Under the pieces are notes generated by a model, which was not told the origin of the DNA, ran no database searches, and saw only the letters and a program-made list of their open reading frames with translations. Position numbers and translations under genes: made by a program. A stretch of 64,000 bases of DNA from Cryptomeria japonica (Eukaryota; Streptophyta; Pinopsida; Cupressales; Cupressaceae). Location of the stretch: contig NC_081414.1 in the NCBI RefSeq assembly GCF_030272615.1, positions 817,294,396-817,358,395 on the forward strand. The letters are read 5' to 3'. Each line of letters begins with the position of its first letter. Positions within the stretch are counted from its first letter, which is position 1. This document shows, piece by piece, positions 13,701 to 22,802 of this stretch.

Positions 13701-15116
13701 TGATAATAATATTTGTAACTTTTACTTGAAATTGTCCTCTTCATATATTTCAATGAAATTTTGTGCCTCCCATCTAGAAAAGGTATGAGTCCATTCATAC
13801 AAGAGTGCATATTCCACCTATGGAATTAAAATGATAAAAGTTAATAATTATCCATTAACTTCTATTTTAAGAATGTTCTTGATATAATAATTCAATTTAA
13901 AAAAAATTACCTCTTTCAGAAAACTTTTCTTATATGTATTTTCATTTTTTTGTAATATTTGCTTAAGATATGTTGAACTAAACATTTTAGCTTCTTCCAT
14001 AACTTTTTCTCCTGGAAATTGCACACTTGAAGCTCTAAAGAGATTGAGAATACTTCGCATCCCATATTCCTCTACAATAATATTCTGATTATTATCATTG
14101 TTTCCTTCCGAGAAAAAGAACTGCCCACTTTTATCTTTGAAGTTATGCAACACATCTTCCCATAGTATAACACATAAACAAATCATTAATCATCTCTATG
14201 TAAGTACTAGAAAACAATAAAGAAATAATTAAGGTTGATAATGAAAGAAAAGACATTTTAAAAGTACAGTGAGTTATTGGAATAGGTATAAATATATCAA
14301 AAAATATATATATACATTCTCTGATAGTTGTAACTTTCATATATAGAATAAGGATTGAAAAATATATTTAAATTATATTACGCTATTTGGGTACCTGCAG
14401 ATACACCATAACGATGGAGCCTGAGAAGTCTGAGTCCTAAAGCTGTAGCATTCAAATTCTTCGTAACACTTCTGGATTCTAATCCCATGCCCACACTTCC
14501 ATCCCAACATCTGCATCCATTATTAACTAAACCTTTTTGTTAATGTATTCAATCATGTAAGATCCACTGCAAAACTATTTCTATCACAAGCGAGCTGTGT
14601 AACCTCAAAAGATATTTATCGCCTATATAGAAACTTTAACACTGACAATCAAGTAATATGTTAGGATTTCCATCACAATTTATATATTTTGTTAGCAACC
14701 CAAATGGTAAAAGAAAAATTCAACAAACCCATAAACATAATCAAGAGCTTCTTTTATTTCAGCCTGAAAATATCGATCTATTCCGAGGCATTGCAATGCA
14801 TCAACCATCTCAAGTCGCTCGATCAAATCACCATCTAATCCAATTTGCATTTCTTTTAAAAACATTTTCACTTCCTTAACCAGTGTTTCCACACGTTCTC
14901 GGTATTCAGATCCCTGAAAAATGCATAATCAGCAAGGAAGAAAAAATAGCAAAAGAATCTACAAAGGAAAACTTTGTTAAGAATAGAAAAGAAGTTATTT
15001 ACCCCATATGGTGTTTCCATAGATTGGACAAACTCATCATTCCACAGATTTAAATATTTTTGAGGTGTTTCCACAGAAGAAACAGAAGAAATGTTATCTC
15101 CCTTCAAAGTAGACAT
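10760..15116 (-). CDS. Terpene synthase, gymnosperm TPS-d type, nine exons, apparently intact
   Basis: Class I terpene synthase: ionises a prenyl diphosphate with a Mg cluster and cyclises or rearranges it. Exons deduced by reading GT-AG junctions: 15116-15003, 14913-14729, 14510-14395, 14155-13911, 13817-13726, 13632-13543, 13200-12843, 11407-11156, 11056-10760. They total 1,749 nt (582 aa) without a stop. Exon 1 carries [15 protein letters not shown], as in conifer synthases. An RQR motif (295-297) precedes DDLLD (332-336), the first metal-binding motif, by the usual 35 residues. The second motif is D478 D479 xx D482 xxx D486, where conifer enzymes have N-D-xx-T/S-xxx-E. RR-x8-W is missing, and only about 22 residues precede the conserved LW, so no plastid transit peptide is seen. 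Inference: cytosolic sesquiterpene synthase; product unknown. The start ATG at 15116 lies 87 nt from a TATA box. Confidence 0.88.
12040..12320 (+). mobile_element. Candidate tRNA-derived SINE in terpene synthase intron 7
   Basis: A GC-rich island interrupts the AT-rich 1.4-kb intron (11408-12842). It contains TGGCGGAATGG (12136-12146), close to a pol III A box. GGTTCAACC follows 33 nt later (12179-12187), close to a B box. It ends in a nine-base A run at about 12311. That order of A box, B box, body and poly-A is the SINE plan. A target duplication is only suggestive (ACACTTCAATT near 11967 against ACACTTTCAAATT near 12321), so the left border is uncertain. It is on the strand opposite to the gene. 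Confidence 0.42.
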
Positions 15117-15202
15117 CGCAATTAAATGTTGTGTCCAAATAAATTGAGACCAACAAAAATTTATAAGTTGAATGCTTGTGCTCAACTTCACAAGGACACT
15201 GA

Positions 15203-15210
15203 TATTTATA
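15203..15210 (-). promoter_or_regulatory. Candidate TATA box of the terpene synthase
   Basis: The minus strand reads TATAAATA here, 87 nt upstream of the start codon, which would put transcription start near 15175 and leave a leader of about 60 nt. The same box is kept in the repeat copy at 17911-17918 and altered (CTAAATA) in the copy at about 16811. Compared with those copies, this one lacks roughly 27 bp just upstream of the box. Confidence 0.5.
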
Positions 15211-15559
15211 TGCTTTGCATGGTATTTAGTGTTCAATGAACATGTTAAAATTTTTAACCATTTATTTTTCTAGAAATGTAATTATGCTAAGTGTGTTTTT
15301 ACAGCCATAAAATGACAAAAAAGCATATATTGTGAATTGTGTGGTGAGAATCCGTTGGAGATATGAAATGATCTTCTCTCCAATTCAACTAAGTCAATTC
15401 TAATGGTAATGGTATTTGATTGATACATAAAATTAATAGATATTTATATTATATTGGAATTAGTCATTATATCTGGACCACACACTCACATCAATATTAA
15501 TCAGTCAATTTTTATTGAATTTTTAATTTATGCATTAAAGATTTGAAAGGGAAACCAAG

Positions 15560-15910
15560 TAAAAAATCTAACAAATCAATTGTCTATGATACTTTTGCTA
15601 TAACTTACCAAAAGTTGAAAGCAATATTTTAATTGTCTAATTGTGCCATAAAATGGGTCCCATTATTAATTAATGACAAATGTCAATACAATTTATCTTT
15701 CTTACCAACTATGACCTACTTTAATTGAATCTTTCACTTATCCATTCAAGATATGAAAGGAAAACCAAGTAAAAAAATTGACAAATCAACTGCCCATGAC
15801 AATTTTGCTATAACTTACCAAAAGTTGAAAGAAATATTTTGATTGTCAAATTGTGCCAAAGACTTGGTCCCATAACTAATTAATGACAACTGTCAATACA
15901 ATTTATCTTT
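15560..15910. repeat. Inner repeat of about 200 bp within each upstream unit
   Basis: Within each 1.1-kb unit a segment is present twice, about 205 bp apart. It contains TGACAAATCAA, TTGCTATAACTTACCAAAAG and ATTAATTAATGACAA. In the first unit the copies are near 15575-15710 and 15778-15905. Counterparts lie near 17265-17400 and 17475-17610, and again near 18340-18475 and 18555-18690. The inner duplication therefore predates multiplication of the larger unit. Confidence 0.8.
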
Positions 15911-16155
15911 CTTTTCTCTTTTTGTTTTATCTAACTTTTGAAATATTGAGATCATCTTTTAAGTTAATAAAACTCGAAAGTGATCTAATCTTAAATTACA
16001 TGCATTTCCAATAAAATTTTAATTTTCATTAATTAATTTTTAATAAAATTTCAGATTATTTCTTATTTTAATATTATTTATAAAAATAGAAATAAAAATT
16101 TATAAGAATTAATTTATGATAAGTAATAATTTATATATAATGATTTTTATTTATT

Positions 16156-16736
16156 TTTCAATACAAGTGGAAGACCACTAATTTTATTAATATTTATAAT
16201 TTTTATATACAAACCTGGATCAAAGAGCATCGATAGGAAAGAACCAGGCAAAGAAAACCTCCGATCTTGCTCATAAAGTCCAAATGGGAAAATAGTAAAG
16301 TTGATTATAATCGAAGAGGAGAAGTGAATAATCCAAACTAGCCCCAAACCATCCCCAAAAATTCATAAGGGCCAACAAAGCCAATTACATCAATAAAGCC
16401 CAGCCCCCCAAAATATGTGAAGCAAATACAAAATTATCAAAGAAGGTGATCATGAAGCATCAGGAGTGCAAAAACCAAGTGTTGGGACCTTCCTAAGGAG
16501 GAGACAAAGGTTGGGAAGCCCCGACATTCTAATCTTCTGGAGCAACCACTTGTAGAGGCACAACTACACTCGAAAGAGACATTACAACCTTCAACTAATC
16601 AAGAATGAAACGAATACCTGAAAACACATTAACAACCACAACCAAGATATCTGGAGACACATGATCCAAAAAGGCTACAAGAGAAAACATCGTGTCATCA
16701 TAAAGGTTAGAAATCAAACCACCTCTTATAACTGAA
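16156..16736 (-). mobile_element. Poly-A retroposon with 9-bp target duplication
   Basis: TTATTTATT stands at 16147-16155 and again at 16737-16745, flanking a 581-bp insert that interrupts the first upstream repeat unit; copies B and C lack it. The left end is a T run followed by CAATACAAGTGG, which is the poly-A end of a minus-strand element. Inside, CATCGATAGGAAAGAACC is shared with the retroposon at 8840-9975. A target duplication plus an A tail fits target-primed insertion. No reverse transcriptase is present, so it is a 5'-truncated LINE or a SINE of the same family. Confidence 0.75.
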
Positions 16737-18960
16737 TTATTTATTATTCCTACTTGCTATTATGTAGTTAGAATATGTTTAATGCTTGTGCTCAACTTTA
16801 CAAGCACACAGATATTTAGATTGTCAATGCAAAGAGTGGAATTTGAATTCTTTGCATGGTATTTAGTGTTCAATGAATGTGTTTGAATTTTTAGCCATTT
16901 ATTTTTCTAGAAATGTAATTATGCTAAGTGTGTTTTTACAGCCATATAATGACAAAAGGAATATATTCTGAATTGTGTGGTGAGAATCCATCGGAGATAT
17001 GAAATGATCTTCTCTCCAATTCAACTAAGTCAATTCTGATGGTAATGGTATTTGATTGATACATAAAATTAATAGATAGTTATCTTCCATTGTATTGGAA
17101 TTAGTTGTTGTATCTTGACCACATACTCACAACAATATTAATCAGTCAATTTTTATTGGGAATTATTTCTTTTTTATTATGAAATATGTTATCAATTCTG
17201 ATCTACTTCCATTGAATCTTTTATTTATGCATTCAAGATTTGAAATGAAAACCAATTAAAAAATATGACAAATCAATTGTCTATGATACTTTTTCTATAA
17301 CTTATCAAAATTTGAAAGCAATATTTTTAATTGTCTAATTGTGCCATAAAATGAGCCCCATAATTAATTAATGACAAATGTCAATACAATTTATCTTTCT
17401 TATCAACAATGACCTGCTTCAATTCAATCTTTCACTTATGCATTCAAGATGTGAAAGGAAAACCAAATAAAAAAATTTGACAAATCAATTGTCTATGATA
17501 ATTTTTCTATAACTTACCAAAAGTTGAAAGCAATATTTTAATTGTCAAATTGTGCCATAGACTTGGTCCCATAATTAATTAATGATAAATATCTATACAA
17601 TTTATCTTTCTTTTCTCTTTTTGTTTTATCTCGCTTTTGAAGTATTGAGATCATCTTTCAAGTTAATAAAACTCGAAAGTGATCTAGTCTTAAATTACAT
17701 GCATTTCAAATAAATTTTTAATTTTCATTAATTATTTTTTAATTAAATTTCAGATTATTTCTTATTTTAGTATTATTTATAAAAATAGAAATAAAATTTA
17801 TAAGAATTAATTTATGGTAAGTAATAATTTGTATATAATAAATGATGTATCCCTCCTACTTGCTATTATGTAGTTAGAATATGTTTAATGGTTGTGCTCA
17901 ACTTTACAAGCACACTGATATTTATATTGCGAATGCGAATAGTGGAATTTGAATGCTTTGCATGGTATTTAGTGTTCAATGAATGTGTTTGAATTTTTAG
18001 CCATTTATTTTTCTAAAAATGTAATTATGCTAAATGTGTTTTTACTGTCATATAATGACAAAAAACATATATTGTGAATTGTGTGGTGAGAATTCATTGG
18101 AGATATGAAATGCTCTTCTTTCCAATTCAACTAAGCCAATTCTGATGGTAACGCTATTTATCTTCCATTGTATTGGAATTAGTCGTTGTATAAGGGCCAC
18201 ACACTGACAACAATATTAATCAGTCAATTTTTATTGGGAATTGTTACTTATTGATTATGAAATATGTTATCAACTCTTATCTATTTCTACTGAATCTTTT
18301 GTTTATGCATTCAAGATTTGAAATAAAAATCAAATAAAAAATATGACAAATCAATTGTCTATGATACTTTTGCTATAACTTATCAACAGTTGAAAGCAAT
18401 ATATTAATTGTCTAATTGTGCCATAAAATGGGTCCCATAATTAATTAATGACAAATGTCAATACAATTTACATTGCTTAGGAACTTTGATCTGCTTCCAT
18501 TGAATCTTTTACTTATGTATTCAAGATGTGAAAGGAAAACCAAGTAAAAAATTTGACAAATCAATTGTCTATGATAATTTTGCTATAACTTACTAAAAGT
18601 TGTAAGCAATCTTTTAATTGTCAAATTGTGCCATAGACATGGTCCCATAATTAATTAATGATAAATATCAATACAATTTATCTTTCTTTTCTCTTTTTGT
18701 TTTATCTAGCTTTTGAAGTATTGAGATCATCTTTTAAGTTAATAAAACTTGAAAGTTATATAATCTTAAATTACATATATTTAAAAAAAAAAAAAAATTC
18801 ATTAATTATTTTTTAATAAATTTTTTGATTATTTCTTATTTTAGTATTATTTATAAAAAATAGAAATAAAATTTATAAGATTAATTTATTGTAATTAATA
18901 ATTTTTATATAATAAGTGATTTATCACTCCTACTTGCTATTATGTAGTTAGAATATGTTT

Positions 18961-20400
18961 ATTTTTATTTGTATTTTTGAGAGAAGGGGAGGCTACATTT
19001 AGTAAATATATTATTCATGTTATTTATTTTGTTAGTCAATAATTTAGGTATGATTTATTAAAAAAATGTTAGTTAAATTTTATTAAGTTAATTACATTAT
19101 CTATTTATGTTTTTTTAAAAAGTTTTTTGTAATGCTCACTTCTTACCCAAGTGAGCATCACTAAAAAGTAGAACTAATTTTGTTTATATAATATATTACT
19201 CTAATTAAGGCAAAGGAGATCATGATCATACTCATTATAACATTCAACTAACATTTATTATACCAATGAATCTAATTGGAACAATAGCTTATAACAATAC
19301 TCAATTAACAAAAATGGCATTTCCTATCCGAGTTCACTTTTTGTATAGTAAACATTGCACCTTGATACATGTACCTACATACCTATTTACACAACTAGAT
19401 GTACAATAAAAAATGTATCAAAGGTTGCATAATCATCAAGATAAATCATATCATTAATTTAAATGGATCAATCATACAACAAACCTAAGAGCTAGACATA
19501 AAGTCTCAGGGGCTCATCGTAGATGGCCTTGCCTACATGAATGCACAAAGTCTTCATAGTTTGACTAAAAAACAATTATATAAATCTATAAAGGAGGGTA
19601 CACAACCCTTTCTAGGGCCTCATACCCCATACAGTTCTCTTGTCGACTGCCATCCACTACGGTGAAATAGGGACACAATCATAGGCATTTCCTTTCTCTT
19701 TTATAACTCTATACATAAAAATAAAGGAGGTATTATGCTAATATAAATTAAAGATTATTATTGACTAAATTTTATTTTATTTTATTTTTTATACAATAGA
19801 GAGACTATTTGATTTTCTATACTTCTTAAAATTGTGAAAGTAAAAGGTCCATCCTTAAAATTACCAATTAACCATGTGGTTAACATAGTATTGAATTTTA
19901 TATTATATTGCTAGTTACTTTAATATCACTCCTTTAAATTAGTTGATATGGAAGTATCATTAAATATTAATAAAAAAAAATTATATTAATATCGATGTTA
20001 GAATTACTAGAGAAGATGTAAATAAGTGGAATAAACAATTAGGTGCAAAATCTATTATCTTTTCATATCTATTTTATAGGGTAAAATAAAATATCTCTTC
20101 ATTCTATTTTTACAAAACTCTCTTTTTAATTTTTTACATCAATATTAAATTCATGTCTCTAAATCACTAATTTTATAACAACATTAATCTAAATAATAGG
20201 TTAAAAGCACAAAGTTGTGTATGTATTTTTTTTCTGTATATTTTATGTTTTTTTTGTTTTTTTAATTTAAAAATTATTTTAATATACTTTCTTTCAAAGT
20301 AAAGACTATAATTATGTCGAAGGCGTACCCTTTTTGAAGTAATTGAGTTAACTCTGAAGATCAATGATTTACATCTTCTAAAAATTGATGCAAGACAATT
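18961..20400. other. AT-rich intergenic stretch, no gene recognised
   Basis: Nothing coding is supported. A 10-bp inverted repeat with an 8-nt loop (ATGCTCACTT and AAGTGAGCAT) lies at about 19133-19160. A less AT-rich patch at 19490-19680 resembles decayed repeat DNA, but I cannot assign it. Confidence 0.6.
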
Positions 20401-21470
20401 AAACTTGTCATGACCATCGATATTGAATTCACAAATTTAAATTAATCCTATTTTACTCATCACTCAACATTCCTTTTTCCTCATTGGCCAGTTGGGATTG
20501 AGAAAGATTTTATTTGTAAGCAAAGCAGAGTCTTTTTTCCTCATTGGCCAGTTGGGATTGAGAAACATTTTTTTTGTAAGCAAAGCATAGTATCAATTTT
20601 TAAAATAATATTATAATTTTGTGAGAGTATTTTATCAAAAAATAAATAAATAAATAAAAGTTTTACTACTTGATTGATATTGAATTCACAAATTACATTC
20701 TTTTTTCCTCATTGGGATTGAAAAGGATTTTTCTTGTAAGAAAAGTAGAGTATCCATTTTTAAAATAATATTATAATTTTGTGAGAGTAAATATGAAAAA
20801 AAATAAATAAATAAATAAAAGTTTTTCCTTATTGGCCAGTTGGGATTGAAAAACATTTCTGTTGTAAGCAAAGTAGAGTATCCATTCTTAAAATAATATT
20901 ATAATTTTGTGAGAGTATTTTATGAAATAAATAAATAAAAGTTTTAGTAGTGGATCGATATTGAATTCACAAATTTTAATTATTCTTATTTTCTTCGTCA
21001 CTCAACATTCTTTTTTCCTCATTGTCGAGTTATTATTATAATTTTGTGAGGCTATTTTATCATAAATAAATATATAAATTAATTAAATTTTTAGTAGTGG
21101 ATAGAGGTTTAAGTGAAAAATAGAAATAAATCATAGGAAATTATAATAGTTTGATTTTGACTTCTTTCATTCCATGTTTTTTCCCTCACAATTTATCATT
21201 TTATAAAACAAGATTAAACTTAATTATTCCTATTTTCCTTGTCACTCAACATTCTTTTTTCCTCATTGGCCAGTTGGGATTGAGAAAGATTTTTTTTAAG
21301 AAAAGCAGAGTATCCATTTTTAAAATAATATTATAATTTTGTGAGAGAATTTTATTAAAAAAATAAAAAATAAATAAAAGTTTTACTAGTGGATGGATAT
21401 TGAACTCACAAATTTTAATTAATCCTATTTTCCTCGTCACTCAATATTCTTTTTTCCTCATTGACCATCC
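20400..21470. repeat. Array of about six imperfect repeats (CCTCATTGGCCAGTTGGG family)
   Basis: Units carrying TTTTTTCCTCATTGGCCAG, then TTTTAAAATAATATTATAA, TTTTGTGAGAG and AAATAAATAAATAAA begin near 20469, 20530, 20697, 20820, 21009 and 21249. Several units are truncated or internally deleted, and spacing ranges from about 60 to 240 bp. The array ends abruptly at about 21470 with CCTCATTGACC, just before the RPA-like fragment. It may be the 5' subterminal part of the Helitron or an unrelated satellite-like expansion. Confidence 0.75.
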
Positions 21471-21568
21471 CCCCCTTTCATTATCAAAGAGCCACGTTTC
21501 CTCCCACAACTTTAGAAATCCACAAGCTATTTCTTCTATAAAAAATAGAAACATTTCTGAGGAGGAGA

Positions 21569-21980
21569 ATGTGTGTAAAGACCATTATCTCAAAACTCTA
21601 TGTGGACAACTTTCACTACCTTTCTTGTCATCATATTGTGGACAATAAAAAATGCAAGAAAAAAGTAATCCAAACTTCACCGAATACATTCCGATGCCCA
21701 AAGTGTTCTATTGATATCTTTGAATGTGATTTTTGCTATTTGTTAAAAATTGACTTGCAAGATGAAACAGGTGAACTCATTAAAGTTACTAAATTTGAAG
21801 GACCAACAAATGCTTTTGTTGGGTGTTGGCACTGAAGATTTTAAATTTTTACTGGGAGAGCCTGATGGTGCTAAACAAATCTTAGAAAATGTAATCAATT
21901 GTCCGTTTCTACTTGATCTCAATCAAAATGATACCATTTGGTGGGCACAAAACACAAAGCATCATTATTACAGTTGTTAA
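21569..21980 (+). pseudogene. RPA1 C-terminal-like fragment (Helitron-associated)
   Basis: Replication protein A large-subunit C-terminal domains bind single-stranded DNA through an OB fold with a zinc ribbon. The reading frame from 21569 shows VKTIISKL, then DNFHYLSC. A cysteine pattern follows (C-x8-C, then CPKC and a downstream C). YLLKIDLQDETG matches the strand after the zinc ribbon in that family. A frameshift near 21820 moves the match into the next frame, which continues VGTEDFKFLLGEP as in RPA ends. Plant Helitrons commonly carry RPA-like genes upstream of Rep-helicase, and here Rep begins about 0.8 kb downstream on the same strand. Only this domain is recognisable, so it is a partial, broken copy. 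Confidence 0.68.
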
Positions 21981-22802
21981 GTTTCTTTAGCTTGATTGCA
22001 TTTAAATCTTAGTACATGTGGAACTACAGTCATATATTGATTTGTACCTCAAAGTATTTCTTACTTTTTGTTATGTACAAAGTTCTATTTCCATAACTTG
22101 TTATGTCCTAAGCTTATATATAATAGTTGGGCACCTATGTCCTTTCAAATTATGTTTGCATATCTATGTAAATTGAATATAGTTAGAATTCAATGTCTCA
22201 TTTATATGATTATTAACTTTATTAAGAAAATGAGTTTTCAACAAACCTATCCTATGATCACTTTGTTGTAAAATTTAAATACTAATTTTAATTGAAGTAA
22301 ATTTTAGGAGAAAACATTAGCTCTCTTATAAAATTTGACATTGATAAGATTATGATTTGTAAGAACCATCTTAAGATAAACATAACATTACTTCAAGTGG
22401 AAGAAATAGTTAGTTTATCTCTTTATAATTTTGCAAAGGATTTGGCCTTAGTTCAAGAGAAACTAGAAGTAGATTGATAAGAATTATTTATTAGGAGCCT
22501 TATTATTATTTACATTGGTTACATAGCAAATATTTAGACTCTTTTCTAATTTTATGTATCAAGATATTTTGTGTTACTTAAATTATATGCCACAATGTAT
22601 TATCTCATAAGTTTGGTTATAATAGTTGACCAAATTATTTAAAATTATGCATGCAAATTTTTTTGTAAAATAAAACAAAAAAATAATTCTTACAAATACC
22701 TAGATGCTTTCAATTAACATTCTTTCATTCTTTATATATACTATTTACATGATCATCATTTATAGATAGATCACATTCTCCTAATTCTCAAAGGAACTTC
22801 AA

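Larger units (their letters stand above)
15169..18960. repeat. Tandem array of about three 1.1-kb copies of the terpene synthase upstream region
   Basis: The block beginning GCTTGTGCTCAACTT occurs at about 15173, 16783 and 17889. Copies B and C are 1,106 bp apart. Copy A is longer only because a retroposon (16156-16736) splits it. Landmarks in order in each copy include CTTTGCATGGTATTTAGTG, ATTGTGTGGTGAGAAT and the pair of inner repeats. Each copy closes with CTACTTGCTATTATGTAG. Homology stops at about 15169, within the presumed leader, so copies B and C contain no first exon. Inference: local duplication of the promoter region, or what is left of duplicated genes after loss of the coding parts. 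Confidence 0.85.

Noticed and set aside
16776-18955. Additional terpene synthase genes in the upstream repeats
   Set aside because: The repeat copies stop in the presumed leader; no exon sequence is present in copies B or C.
20400-21470. CRISPR-like direct repeats
   Set aside because: Repeats are long, imperfect and unevenly spaced, with AT-rich tails and no spacers of constant length; the DNA is plant nuclear.
22068-22271. 67-codon ORF between RPA fragment and Rep
   Set aside because: AT-rich chance ORF without recognisable motif.
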